Made by a program: the position numbers and the translations under genes
The notes under the pieces: model-generated
Database searches by the model: none
What the model was told of the DNA's origin: nothing
Seen by the model: the letters and a program-made list of their open reading frames with translations, nothing else
Assembly: GCF_003351765.1 (NCBI RefSeq)
Contig: NZ_CP031229.1
Location: 1-64,000 of the forward strand
Reading direction: 5' to 3'
DNA: 64,000 nucleotides
Source: Ornithinimicrobium avium
GTDB taxonomy: Bacteria > Actinomycetota > Actinomycetes > Actinomycetales > Dermatophilaceae
Part shown: positions 16,988-26,621 of the stretch, in pieces
How the letters are laid out: each line of letters opens with the position of its first letter
Numbering within the stretch: position 1 is the first letter of the stretch

Positions 16988-18945
16988 CCCCGACGTCCGC
17001 CCTCGACGCCGCCCGGGAGCGCGACTCCGCCCGCACCTGGCGCGAGGAGAGCGACACCAGCGCCGTCCCGGTGATCCCCGACGCCCTGCGCCCGCCCGCC
17101 CCCGGGACGGTCGGCCCGCGCGAGCGGCTTCGGCTGCTGCGGGAGCGCCACCGGCTGCGCCGCGACCGCGCCGTGGCGCATCTGGCCACCAGCCAGGACC
17201 CCGAGCGCGGCCTGCCCGTGGCGTCCTCGGCGACGGTCGTGGCCTACCTGCGCGGCCTGCTCGGGCAGCGCGCCACGATGGTCGTGCTCGTCACGCTGGC
17301 CAACGCGCTCGCCGCCGCGGCGGGGCTCGCCGTGCCCATGCTGCTCGGCCGTCTCGTCGACCAGGTCGTCGCGGCGGAGGGCCACCCGGGTCGTGCCGTC
17401 GTCGCCGACTTCGCGCTCGTCGTGGTGGCCGTGCTGGCGGCGCAGGCCGTCCTGACCTTCCTGGCCAAGTGGCTGGCCGCGGTCCTCGGTCAGGACGTGC
17501 TCGCCGAGGCGCGCGAGCACGTCGTCCGCGCCGTGCTCAAGCTGCCGCTGGGCAAGGTCGAGTCGGCCAGCACCGGCGACCTCGTCACCCGGGTCACCCG
17601 CGACGTCGGCTCGATGAGCGGCGCCGTGCGCTGGGCGCTGCCCGAGTTCATCATCGGCGTGGTCACGGTGCTGCTCACCGTCGTCGCGATGGTCGTCAAC
17701 GCCTGGGCTCTGGCCGTGCCCACCCTGGTCACGGCGTCGCTGTCGCTGTGGCAGGTGCGCCGCTACCTGCAGCAGGCGCCGGCCGCCTACCTGCTCGAGG
17801 GTGCGACCTACTCGCGCATCAACTCCACCCTCACCGAGACGGTCGAGGGCGCGCGCACCGTGGAGGCCCTCGGGTTGCAGGAGCGCCGCCGGCAGGCGGC
17901 CGTCGACGACGTCGAGGTCAGCTCGCAGGCCGAGCGTTACGGGCTGGTCCTGCGCAACATCCTCTTCGCGATCATGGACATGGCGTTCTCCCTGCCGCGG
18001 GTCATCACGCTGGTCGTGGGCGCGCTGCTCTACGCCCGAGGCGCGGTGACGCTGGGGCAGATCACCGCGGCGATGCTCTACATCGAGACCTTCTACGGTC
18101 CTTTCGACCGGCTCGTCGGCACCATCGACCGCCTCCAGGTGGGGATCGCCTCGACGACCCGGCTCCTCGGCATCGCCCAGGTGCCGGCGGACCGGACGCC
18201 CGGCGACGCGCTGCCCACCGGCAGCGACCTGGTCGGCCGCGACCTGCGCTACGCCTACCGCGACGGGACCGACGTGCTGCACGGCATCGACCTCGAGCTG
18301 CGGCCGGGGGAGCGGCTGGCGATCGTCGGACCGTCCGGCTCGGGCAAGTCCACGCTCGGCCGGCTGCTGTCCGGCATCCATGCGCCGCGCACGGGATCTG
18401 CGTCGGTCGGCGGGGTCGAGCTCGTGGAGCTCCCGCTGGACGTGCTGCGCCGCCAGGTGGCCCTCGTCACCCAGGAGCACCACGTCTTCCGCGGGTCCGT
18501 GCGCGACAACGTCGTGCTCGCCCGGGAGGGATCACCCGACGCCGAGGTGTGGCGTGCGCTCGCCACCGTCGACGCGGCCGGGTGGGTCGGTGGTCTGCCC
18601 CAGGGCCTGGACACCGTCCTCGGCTCGGGCAACCACGTGCTGACGCCCGCGCAGGCCCAGCAGGTCGCGCTGGCCCGGCTGATCCTGGCCGACCCGCACA
18701 CGCTGGTCCTGGACGAGGCGACCTCGCTCATCGACCCGCGCACGGCCCGTCACCTGGAGGGCTCGATGAACGCGCTGCTGACCAACCGCACGGTCGTGGC
18801 GATCGCGCACCGGCTGCACACCGCGCACGACGCCGACCGGATCGCGGTCGTGGAGGAGGGCCGCGTCGTCGAGCTCGGCAGCCATGACGAGCTGATGGCC
18901 GCCGACGGCGAGTACGCCGCGCTCTGGCGGGCCTGGACCAGCTAG
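16984..18945 (+). CDS. ABC exporter half-transporter, partner with intact Walker A
   Basis: 653 residues from ATG 16984. An N-terminal cytoplasmic extension of about 85 residues precedes the membrane domain (about 85-375) and the nucleotide-binding domain. Walker A GPSGSGKS is at 449-456 and Walker B reads LVLDEATS near residue 575. The signature motif is degenerate: VLTPAQAQQVALAR replaces LSGGQxQR. Together with the upstream gene this builds a heterodimer with one good ATP site (this Walker A/B plus the partner's LSGGQ) and one doubly degenerate site. The substrate is unknown; the pair lies alone between lhr and a carboxyltransferase. Confidence 0.9.
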   Translation: MTPTSALDAARERDSARTWREESDTSAVPVIPDALRPPAPGTVGPRERLRLLRERHRLRRDRAVAHLATSQDPERGLPVASSATVVAYLRGLLGQRATMVVLVTLANALAAAAGLAVPMLLGRLVDQVVAAEGHPGRAVVADFALVVVAVLAAQAVLTFLAKWLAAVLGQDVLAEAREHVVRAVLKLPLGKVESASTGDLVTRVTRDVGSMSGAVRWALPEFIIGVVTVLLTVVAMVVNAWALAVPTLVTASLSLWQVRRYLQQAPAAYLLEGATYSRINSTLTETVEGARTVEALGLQERRRQAAVDDVEVSSQAERYGLVLRNILFAIMDMAFSLPRVITLVVGALLYARGAVTLGQITAAMLYIETFYGPFDRLVGTIDRLQVGIASTTRLLGIAQVPADRTPGDALPTGSDLVGRDLRYAYRDGTDVLHGIDLELRPGERLAIVGPSGSGKSTLGRLLSGIHAPRTGSASVGGVELVELPLDVLRRQVALVTQEHHVFRGSVRDNVVLAREGSPDAEVWRALATVDAAGWVGGLPQGLDTVLGSGNHVLTPAQAQQVALARLILADPHTLVLDEATSLIDPRTARHLEGSMNALLTNRTVVAIAHRLHTAHDADRIAVVEEGRVVELGSHDELMAADGEYAALWRAWTS

Positions 18946-18987
18946 GAGCGGGTCCCGGCCCGCCGCGCGAACGCTCGTGCAGGAATG

Positions 18988-19027
18988 CCGTGACACGGAC
19001 GTACGCTGGCGTACCGCCGTGTCACGG
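18988..19027. terminator. Bidirectional terminator hairpin
   Basis: CCGTGACACGG (18988-18998) pairs perfectly with CCGTGTCACGG (19017-19027). A second short inverted repeat, GTACGC/GCGTAC, lies inside the loop. It lies between the convergent ABC exporter and carboxyltransferase genes, so it can serve both strands. There is no U-tract, as is usual in high-GC actinobacteria. Confidence 0.7.
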
Positions 19028-19038
19028 GACCCGGGCGC

Positions 19039-20919
19039 TCAGTCGTGCTCGGTGGCCAGCCTGCCCAGCGTCTTGGGCCGCAGCCGGTCGTCGGCCTGGC
19101 GGCGCAGGCGGCGCGGGGTCAGGCCGTACTGCCGGTTGTAGCCCTCGACGATGGCCGCGCGCAGGGCCCGTGAGGTCGCGTACGGGTCCTCGGCGTCGTG
19201 CACGATCGTGTCCACCAGGCCCTGGGCCCGCAGGTCGTCGGCCGAGGCACGCATCGTCTCCAGGGTCATCCCGACCTGCTCGACGGTCGGGTTGGCCTCG
19301 GCATACAGGATCGTGGCGGTCGAGCGCGGCTCGGAGACGAAGCCGAGCGCGCTGTCGAGCATCACCGTGTGCCGTCCGAAGGGGGTCGTCGCCAGGCCGC
19401 CGCCGCTGCCCATCGCGCCGCTGATGATGGAGACGGTCGGCAGCGGGTGGGAGGCGGAGGTCTTGATGCTCTGCGCGATCGCACGGGACTGGCCGCGCCG
19501 CTCGGCCGCCATCGTCGGCAGCGCGCCGAGGGTGTCGGTGAAGAAGACGATCGGCAGCTCCCAGCGCTGGGCGGCCTGCATCATCCGCACGGCGTACTCG
19601 AAGTCCTCCGGACCCGGGTTGGCCGGCTTCTTGCCCACGTAGCCGCCGGAGAGCCGGTAGGAGGGCTGGTCGCCGATGACCATGAAGGTCTGCTCGCCGA
19701 TCGTGCCGAGGCCGGCGACCACGTTGGGGTAGGTCTTCTCGTCCTCGAAGCGCACGTGGTTGTAGAACGGCACCGCCGAGTCGAAGACCGTCTGCAGGAA
19801 GAACTCCGTATCCAGCCGCCCCGCGCTGGCCGCGATCTCGTTGTAGCGGGCCATGAGGGCCTCGCGCAGCGCCATCTCCGTGCCCGGACGATCGCGGCGG
19901 GCGCGCGGGACCTGCACGGTCTGCTCGGGCACCTGATGGTCCCAGAGAGCGGCGGAGAACCCCTCCGGGCCCGCCGTCATCGCACGCCCGCCATCGACGA
20001 CGTCGCTCGGACGGGTGGCGCCGGCGTCCTTCTCCGGGCGGATCTTGTTGACCGAGCGGTCGGCGGCGAAGATCCGGCCGAGGAAGGCGATGAGCTCGTC
20101 GACGTCCTTGACGAGGACGTCCACGTTGCGGTCGAGGAAGTTGGCCTCGGCGGACTGCATACCCTTGGGGACCTGCTTGCCCTCGAAGGTCTCGATGACG
20201 CGCGCGCCGGCGAACCCGTAGTCCGTCCCCTCCAGGGCGACCACGAGGTCGGCGACCGGGACCGCGCTCGCCGACATCCCGCCCCAGACCTGGCCGGCCA
20301 GCACGCAGATGTAGGGCCGGTTGGTGGTGTGCTGGAACTTGTTGGCGGCCGCCGCCATCCGCTGCATCTGGATCAGGCCGAGGACGTTCTCGTGCTGGCG
20401 CACCCCGGAGGAGGCGCCCATGCTCACCAGCGGGAGCTTCTCCCGGGCGGCCAGCTCGGCGGCCTGGACGAACTTCTCCCCGGCGACCTCGCCGAGAGAG
20501 CCGGCGAAGAAGGCCCAGTCGACGACGTAGACGACGGCGCGCTGGCCGTCGAAGTGGCCGATGCCGAACTTGGCGGACTCGGTCGCGCCGCTCTTGGCCT
20601 CGGCGTTGAGCAGCTTGTCCTTGTAGTGCTCGATGGTGTCGCCGACCCGGCGCTGCAGCCCGATGAGGTCGTCGACGACCCGCATGTGCCCGTGCCGCTC
20701 CTGCAGGTGCACCCGCCGCAGGAACTCCGTGATCGCGGTGTTGGGGTTGAGCTTGGGCCGGGCCTCGTAGAGCGCTGCCACCGTGCGGGGCACGACCGGC
20801 CGGCGGTCCAGCAGGTCGCGCGTCACGCCGCCGTCACCGGTGAGGTAGTCGGCCTCCCCGAAGGCGTCGTCATCGTCCCCGGCGCCGCTGGTCCCGGGGC
20901 GCTCGCGCGAGTCGGTCAT
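19039..20919 (-). CDS. Fused acyl-CoA carboxylase carboxyltransferase (beta plus alpha halves)
   Basis: 626 residues from ATG 20919. Both crotonase-fold halves of a carboxyltransferase are present in one chain. The first half has SMGASSGVRQHENVLGLIQM and AGQVWGGMSASA. The second half has NVVAGLGTIGEQTF, RMMQAAQRWELPIVFFTDT and SGAMGSGGGLA. This is the arrangement of single-chain acetyl/propionyl-CoA carboxyltransferases, which pass a carboxyl group from carboxybiotin to an acyl-CoA. No biotin carboxylase gene is nearby, so it must work with a partner encoded elsewhere. An acidic N-terminal tail (GDDDD) precedes the domain. Acyl specificity is unknown. Confidence 0.85.
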   Translation of the reverse strand: MTDSRERPGTSGAGDDDDAFGEADYLTGDGGVTRDLLDRRPVVPRTVAALYEARPKLNPNTAITEFLRRVHLQERHGHMRVVDDLIGLQRRVGDTIEHYKDKLLNAEAKSGATESAKFGIGHFDGQRAVVYVVDWAFFAGSLGEVAGEKFVQAAELAAREKLPLVSMGASSGVRQHENVLGLIQMQRMAAAANKFQHTTNRPYICVLAGQVWGGMSASAVPVADLVVALEGTDYGFAGARVIETFEGKQVPKGMQSAEANFLDRNVDVLVKDVDELIAFLGRIFAADRSVNKIRPEKDAGATRPSDVVDGGRAMTAGPEGFSAALWDHQVPEQTVQVPRARRDRPGTEMALREALMARYNEIAASAGRLDTEFFLQTVFDSAVPFYNHVRFEDEKTYPNVVAGLGTIGEQTFMVIGDQPSYRLSGGYVGKKPANPGPEDFEYAVRMMQAAQRWELPIVFFTDTLGALPTMAAERRGQSRAIAQSIKTSASHPLPTVSIISGAMGSGGGLATTPFGRHTVMLDSALGFVSEPRSTATILYAEANPTVEQVGMTLETMRASADDLRAQGLVDTIVHDAEDPYATSRALRAAIVEGYNRQYGLTPRRLRRQADDRLRPKTLGRLATEHD

Positions 20920-20983
20920 TGCTGCAGGGTAACGCCTCGGATGCGGCCGCCAACCATCGCACGACGCGCCGCGGACCCGGATA

Positions 20984-21918
20984 ATGCACGTCGTGGTGGC
21001 CGTCCTGCAGGGCTTCTGGCTGATCGCGGCGGTGATCGCGGTCGGCTGGCTGCTGGCGCACACCGGCATGTTCGGACGCACCGAGCAGCAGGTCCTGGCA
21101 CGGCTCACCTTCTGGGTCGGCTCCCCGGCGCTGCTCTTCCTCGTCGTCGGGGACGCCGAGGTGGGCGTCATCTTCTCCGGGTTCCTGGTCGCGACGGTGT
21201 CGGGCGCGGTGGTGACGGGTGCGGCATACCTCCTCGTGGCCCGGCTGGTGCTGCGGCGGCCCGCGACCCACGCGCTCATGGGCGGGATGGGCGTGAGCTA
21301 CGTCAACGCCAACAACCTCGGCCTGCCGATCGCGATCTACGTCCTCGGGGACGGGTCGTGGTCGGCGTCGATCATCCTCGTCCAGCTGCTCGTCCTGCAG
21401 CCGACGTGGCTGGCGGCCCTGGACGCCAGCCAGCAGGGGCGCGTGTCGCTGCGGAGGGTGCTGCGCTCGCCGGTCACCAACCCGCTGACGATCGGCAGCC
21501 TCCTGGGCCTGGGCGTCGCGCTGACCGGGATCGAGCTGCCCGGCGACGTCCGGGCGCCGATCGAGCTGATCGGGGGGCTGGCGATCCCGGGCATGCTGCT
21601 GGCGTTCGGGATCTCGATGCGGCTCTCCCCGGTGCCGAGGGGGAAGGGCAACCTCGCCGAGCTCGGCGTGGTCGTGCTGCTCAAGCTCGGGCTGATGCCG
21701 GCGGTCGCCGCCCTGGTGGCCGGTCCGGTTCTCGGGCTGCCCCACGACGCCGTGCTGGCCGCCGTCGTCATGTCCTCGCTGCCGACCGCCCAGAACGTGT
21801 TCATCCTCGCCGTGGCCTACGGGCGCGGGAGGACATCGCCCGCGACGCCGTGCTGGCCACGACCCTGCTGGCGATGCCCGCCATGCTGATCGTGGTCGCG
21901 CTCGCGGGAGGGGTATGA
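20984..21918 (+). pseudogene. AEC family transporter with a single-base frameshift
   Basis: From ATG 20984 the frame encodes an AEC (auxin efflux carrier-like) permease with ten expected helices and the family core SYVNANNLGLPIAIYVLG and SSLPTAQNVFILAVAYGRG. At about 21829 the frame fails: the expected EDIARDAVLATTLLAMPAML continues in the next frame to TGA 21918. One G added to the run at 21827-21829 would restore GRGEDIARDAV. If the shift is real, the last membrane helix is replaced by an unrelated 15-residue tail (RTSPATPCW...) ending at 21889. It may be a sequencing or assembly error in a G-run. Confidence 0.75.
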
Positions 21919-21937
21919 GGTCGGGCCCCTCGCCGAG

Positions 21938-21943
21938 TAGGGT
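21938..21943 (+). promoter_or_regulatory. -10 box of the DUF3046 gene, leaderless arrangement
   Basis: TAGGGT ends six bases before GTG 21950 and no ribosome site intervenes. This fits a leaderless transcript. It overlaps the region just after the AEC transporter stop. Confidence 0.35.
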
Positions 21944-21949
21944 GCGCGG

Positions 21950-22171
21950 GTGCGACTGAGCGAGTTCTGGGCCCTGATGGAGCAGGAGTTCGGGTCGGGG
22001 TATGCCGTGGTCGTCGCCCGCTCGCACGCCCTGGGGGCTCTCGACAGCCGGACGGCGGCCGAGGCGCTCGAGGGGGGCGTGCCGCCGCGGCAGGTGTGGC
22101 GCGCCGTGTGCGCCGACCTCGACGTGCCGGACGAGCACCACTACCTGCCCGATCCCAAGCGCAAGGACTGA
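21950..22171 (+). CDS. DUF3046 protein
   Basis: 73 residues from GTG 21950. The start RLSEFWALMEQEFGSGYAVV and the arrangement RTAAEALEGGVPPRQVWRAV are typical of DUF3046. This is a small actinobacterial family of unknown function usually encoded just upstream of recA, as in mycobacteria. Here recA is about 6 kb further on, separated by a helical protein, an HNH gene and asd-lysC. The end PDPKRKD is basic. The family call is firm; the function is unknown. Confidence 0.85.
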   Translation: MRLSEFWALMEQEFGSGYAVVVARSHALGALDSRTAAEALEGGVPPRQVWRAVCADLDVPDEHHYLPDPKRKD

Positions 22172-22237
22172 CGCGCGCCGTGCTGCTGGGGCGGACCGCC
22201 AGGTGACAGACGCGTCCCGCCGGGCCAGAGTGGGCAC

Positions 22238-22714
22238 ATGAGCGAGCACACGTCTTCGTCCACGCTGTCCGAGGCAGACCACCAGCTGGTCCGCCGGTCG
22301 GCCTTCGGCGCCATCGCCCTGGTGTCCCAGGCCGAGCCGGGCTTCTTCGCGACCTTCAAGGAGTCCATGGCCGGGTCCAGGGCGCTCCAGGAGGCGCCGG
22401 AGGATGTCAAGGAGCTGCTCGAGCAGGGTGGGTTCCCCAGGCCGCCGACCGGGACGCCGGAGGAGGTACGCGCCGAGGTGCTCGCCGACCTGCACCGGGT
22501 GATGCAGGTGCTGAACGCCAAGGCGCCCGGCCAGGCACGTGGCTTCCGGCAGGTGGTCCTGGCGGCGGCAGACAGGGTCGCCTCCGCGTCCGACGGGGTG
22601 GCTCCCGAGGAGATGGCGGTGATCGAGGAGATCCGCCACGCCCTCGACACCGGGATCGCCGGTGAGCCGTCCACCGGTGATTCGGCCGCGGACGCGCCGC
22701 GGTCGGACTCCTAG
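22238..22714 (+). CDS. Helical protein of unknown function
   Basis: 158 residues from ATG 22238. The protein is predicted to be mostly alpha-helical, with a central FGAIALVSQAEPGFFATFKE and a second half RGFRQVVLAAADRVASA. It has no membrane segment or signal peptide. The pattern vaguely recalls TerB-like or oligomeric helical-bundle proteins, but I cannot name a family. No clear ribosome site is present. A serine/aspartate-rich tail ends the protein. Confidence 0.65.
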   Translation: MSEHTSSSTLSEADHQLVRRSAFGAIALVSQAEPGFFATFKESMAGSRALQEAPEDVKELLEQGGFPRPPTGTPEEVRAEVLADLHRVMQVLNAKAPGQARGFRQVVLAAADRVASASDGVAPEEMAVIEEIRHALDTGIAGEPSTGDSAADAPRSDS

Positions 22715-22812
22715 GCGCCGCCGCGTCGACGCGAGGCCGTCCCGCTGGCTGCCCCTGGGAGGCACCACATCTGCGAAATACGTTCGAGGCGTACGGCGCG
22801 TCGGGACAGGTG

Positions 22813-22834
22813 TGTCAGACAGGTGTTCTAGTCT
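22813..22834 (+). promoter_or_regulatory. Candidate RecA-independent (PafBC-type) damage promoter of the HNH gene
   Basis: TGTCAGAC (22813-22820), eight bases, then TAGTCT (22829-22834). The known RecA-NDp/PafBC consensus is TGTCRGTG-N8-TANNNT. Six of eight upstream bases, the exact spacing and the -10 element match. It lies about 65 bases before the HNH gene start. The recA promoter in this window matches the same consensus fully. Damage induction of this gene is an inference. Confidence 0.45.
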
Positions 22835-22899
22835 GGTTTCTACGTCGAGGTGGTGGCTGGAGGCACTGGACCCCGCCGGGGGCGTGGGAGGAGGGCAGC

Positions 22900-25416
22900 A
22901 TGTCGGACACCGAGCGGGGCGCGGGTGCGCTCAGCGCGGCCGAGGTCGTGCTGCAGGACGTGCTGGACTCCTTCGTGCCGGACGGGGCGGACGTGCGCTG
23001 GCTGGCGGGGCTGGGGATCTTCTGGGAGCCCGGACCGGCACCGGATGCGGCGCAGCGCGACCCGGCGGAGGACGTCCCGGCGGAGGACGACCCGGCGGAG
23101 GACGACCCGGCGGGGGATGCGGCGGTGCGGTTGCGGGCGGCCCTGGCCGAGGTCGGGGTGGAGCCGCAGGCGGTGGAGATGTTCGCCCTGGCCGCGCAGG
23201 CCGCCGGGGCGCTGGCCCGCGGTGAGGACCTGGCCAGGATCACCGGCGCCACCGCCGCCGGTCAGGGGGTCGACGGCACAGCCCTCGAGGGCGGGCGCGA
23301 CCGCGCTGGCCGCGCCGCCTCCGGGGTGCTGGGCCTGGTCGAGGCGCTGACCTGGTTGGGCGCGCACCTGGACTCGGCCCTGGTCCGGGTGACCTCGGAC
23401 CTGTCGGTGCGCAACGGACGGATCCTGCTGGACCGGCGCGGTGTGGAGGACCCCGGCGCACTGACGTCCGACCAGGCGAGGCGGTGGCGCTCGCGGACCA
23501 GGTCGGTCACCCGCCGGGAGATCGAGGCCGCCACCGGGTGGGGCACCGGAGAGGTGTCCGACCTGGTCGCGCTGGCCAACGCCCCGGCCGGCGTGGCCGA
23601 GCCGGTCTGCGCCTCGATGGCCGCCGGGGTCACGCCCTGGCGGCTGGCGCGGCGCTTCTTCCGGGAGATGGGCCACCAGGGGCACGCGGACGCCGCCGAC
23701 GTGGCCGAGCACCTCTTCGGGACCGACCCCGAGCAGGTGTGCACCGACCGGCTCGACCCCGACGGGCACGTCAAGGACGGCCCGTGGGAGCACAGGGCGT
23801 TCTACCGGGCACTGGAGGGGGAAGCCACCAAGCTGGCCTCCCGCGACCCGCAGGCCGCGGCCGGGGCCAGGGCGAGGGCCCACGAGCGGCGCGACCTGCG
23901 CGTCAGCATCGATGCCGACGGCACGGGCACCATCCGCCTCACCGGCACCGCGGCCCAGGCCGCCGCGATCGCCGACCGGATGGAGAAGGCCGCCCGCGCG
24001 GCCCGCGCCGCCGGGGACGAGCGGCCCCTGTCCCAGCTGCGCGCCGACATCGCCCTGTCCCTGCTCATGCACTCCGTGCTCGACCTGCCCGGGGGCTTCC
24101 CGGAGGACTTCGAGGACCTGGTCGCCACCCGGTGGAGCGAGCAGATGAAGGCCGTCCTGCTGGCCCTGCCCAAGGCCGTCCTCAACGTCATCGTCCCCTT
24201 CGACGCGTTCGTCCACTCACCGACCAACCCCACCCTCACCACCCGGACCAGCGGCATCATCAACGCTGCGCCCGACGGTGCCGGCACCATCGGCAGCGCC
24301 CCCGGACGGAGCGACCCACCAGGCAGGTGCCCGAGCTGCGGACACCCGGCCTCGCGGGGCGAGGCGTTCCGACCACCCAAGGAACCGCCCGAGACACCAA
24401 CCGCTGCCCGGTGCGTTCCGGAGGAGGTGCTGAGCGTCGGGATGGTCACCGGCGCCTTCCCGCAGTTCCTGACCGCGGACGCGGTGCGCGAGCTGGCCCT
24501 GTCCCCGGGCACGACCCTGTACCGGTTGCTGACCGACCCCGCCGACGGGCGCTGCGTCGAACGCTCGATCGCCTCCTACGCACCGGACGCCGCGATGCGC
24601 GCCCAGGTCCACGCCGCCGACGTGACCTGCCGGGCCCCCGGGTGCGACCGGCACGCCCCCTACACGCAGCTGGACCACGTTATCGCCTACAGCGCTGGCG
24701 GACCGACCAGCGAGGTGAACCTGCAGGACCTGCACACCGGCCACCACGACCCCAAGACCCAGGGCGAGTGGACCGCGGTCATGGACGCCAACCGTGACAT
24801 CACCTGGCGCAGCCTGCTGGGCCGGATCTACCGCACCCGTTCCCACGACTACCGCCAGTACTCCACCCTGTTGCGCCAGGCGCTCGACCGCGTCGAGCAA
24901 CACACCGAGGAGCTTCTCGCCGCCGACGCCCGAGCCCGCCAGGCGGCCCGCGACCAGGGCCGCCCGACGAGCAGCACCGACGCCCGCGGCCAGACCCGGG
25001 CCAGCGCCCCGATCACCCGCGAGCAGGCACTCGCCGACGCCGTGGACCGGGCCGTCTACCAGGCCCTGACCCACCGCCCACCGGCCCGACCGCTGCGCGG
25101 CGGGGAGGACTTCCCCGACGCCGACACCCACCCCGCCTACCTCGGCTGGGACATCGTCGACCTGACCCACACCCGCGATGACGGACGCCGACGCCCAGGG
25201 GCAGACCCGGACACCGCCCGCGCCGAACGAGAAGCCCAGCAGGCGGCCCAGACCGACCTGGACACACGCACCCGGCCCACCATGGGCGCCGGGCCAGACC
25301 CGCTCAGCGGGAGCACCGGGACACGGAGCGCGGGCACCGGGACACAAGGTGGCCAGCCGCGCACCGGCAGGACCACCCAGCCACCCGACCCGAACGACCA
25401 ACCACCACCGTTCTGA
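22900..25416 (+). CDS. DUF222 / HNH endonuclease domain protein
   Basis: 838 residues from ATG 22900, with GGGAGGAGGG at 22887-22896. A DUF222 region covers roughly residues 120-420, and an HNH nuclease domain lies near 570-630 (CRAPGCDRHAPYTQLDH, then GGPTSEVNLQDLHTGHHDPK). The N-terminus has an acidic tandem repeat (EDDPA units). The last 150 residues are polar, rich in Thr, Pro and Arg. Such 13E12/REP-like genes occur in several copies in many actinobacterial genomes; their role is unproven. The candidate damage promoter upstream suggests a link to DNA damage. Confidence 0.88.
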   Translation: MSDTERGAGALSAAEVVLQDVLDSFVPDGADVRWLAGLGIFWEPGPAPDAAQRDPAEDVPAEDDPAEDDPAGDAAVRLRAALAEVGVEPQAVEMFALAAQAAGALARGEDLARITGATAAGQGVDGTALEGGRDRAGRAASGVLGLVEALTWLGAHLDSALVRVTSDLSVRNGRILLDRRGVEDPGALTSDQARRWRSRTRSVTRREIEAATGWGTGEVSDLVALANAPAGVAEPVCASMAAGVTPWRLARRFFREMGHQGHADAADVAEHLFGTDPEQVCTDRLDPDGHVKDGPWEHRAFYRALEGEATKLASRDPQAAAGARARAHERRDLRVSIDADGTGTIRLTGTAAQAAAIADRMEKAARAARAAGDERPLSQLRADIALSLLMHSVLDLPGGFPEDFEDLVATRWSEQMKAVLLALPKAVLNVIVPFDAFVHSPTNPTLTTRTSGIINAAPDGAGTIGSAPGRSDPPGRCPSCGHPASRGEAFRPPKEPPETPTAARCVPEEVLSVGMVTGAFPQFLTADAVRELALSPGTTLYRLLTDPADGRCVERSIASYAPDAAMRAQVHAADVTCRAPGCDRHAPYTQLDHVIAYSAGGPTSEVNLQDLHTGHHDPKTQGEWTAVMDANRDITWRSLLGRIYRTRSHDYRQYSTLLRQALDRVEQHTEELLAADARARQAARDQGRPTSSTDARGQTRASAPITREQALADAVDRAVYQALTHRPPARPLRGGEDFPDADTHPAYLGWDIVDLTHTRDDGRRRPGADPDTARAEREAQQAAQTDLDTRTRPTMGAGPDPLSGSTGTRSAGTGTQGGQPRTGRTTQPPDPNDQPPPF
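23059..23118 (+). repeat. 15-bp tandem repeat inside the HNH gene
   Basis: Four near-identical copies of GACCCGGCGGAGGAC in frame, encoding four DPAED-like units near residues 54-73. The second copy has GT for GA and the fourth is altered at its end. The count is likely to vary between strains. Confidence 0.8.
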
Positions 25417-25500
25417 CCGAAGGGAGACCGCGGCCCGACCGTTGGACCGGCGCCCCGTCGAGCGGTCGCCGCGACGGAACGGCGCGACTGCTGTCCCGCC

Positions 25501-26621
25501 TCAGACGAGGTCGCGCTCGAGCAGCGTCTCGGCGAGCTGAACGGTGTTGAGCGCAGCTCCCTTACGGAGGTTGTCGTTGCTGACGAACATCACCAACCCA
25601 CGTCCGTCCGGCACACTCTGGTCGACCCGGATCCGGCCGACGTAGGAGGCGTCCTTCCCAGCAGCGGTCAGCGGGGTGGGCAGGTCCGCCAGCTCGACGC
25701 CCGGAGCGTCCGCGAGCAGCTTCGTCGCCTGTTCAGGGGTGATCGGCCGCGCGAACTCCGCGTGCAGGGCCAGGCTGTGACCGGTGAAGACCGGGACCCT
25801 GACGCACGTCCCGGCCACGGCGAGCCCGGGGATCCCCAGGATCTTGCGCGACTCGGTGCGCAGCTTGACCTCCTCGGAGGTCTCCCCGTCCTCGACGAGG
25901 TCGCCGGCGAGCGCGACGACGTTGAAAGCGATCGGTGCCACGTAGGCCTCGGGCGCGGGGAGGGCGACCGCGGACCCGTCGTGCGCCAGATCCTCGATGC
26001 GGGAGTCGCCCTCCACGGCCTCGCGCACCTGCCCTCCCAGCTCGTCGACACCGGCGACGCCCGAGCCGGACACGGCCTGGTAGGTCGCCACGCGCAGCCG
26101 CTCGAGGCCGGCCTGCGCGTGCAGCGGAGCCAGCACCGGCATGGCGGCCATCGTGGTGCAGTTGGGGTTGGCGACGATGCGCGCGCCGCCGTCGCGGACC
26201 GCCAGCTGCAGGGCGTCGGGGTTGACCTCGCTGACGACCAGGGGCACGCGCTCGTCCATCCGCCAGGCGGAGGAGTTGTCGACGACCACGGCCCCGGCCT
26301 CGGCGAAGCGTGGCGCGTGGACTCGCGACGCCCCGCCGCCGGCGGAGAAGAGGGCCACGTCGATGCCGGAGAGGTCCGCGGTCTCGACGTCCTCGACCAC
26401 GATCTGGCGAGGTGCGTCATACCCCTCGAGGCCGTTGACCGAGCCCTCCCAGGGCAGCTCGGAGCCCGCGGAGCGCGCCGAGGCGAAGTAGCGGATCGAA
26501 GCCACCGGGAAGGCGCGCTCGGAAAGGAGCGTGCGCAGCACCCCGCCGACCTGGCCCGTGGCGCCGACCACCGCCAGGTGCAGATGCCTGCCCGCGTATG
26601 CCGTCTCGTGCGTCATCGTGC

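Noticed and set aside
22774..22786. CGAA-N5-TTCG before the HNH gene as an SOS box
   Set aside because: The actinobacterial LexA site has CGAAC-N4-GTTCG, that is six bases between CGAA and TTCG. Here the gap is five and the flanks do not fit.
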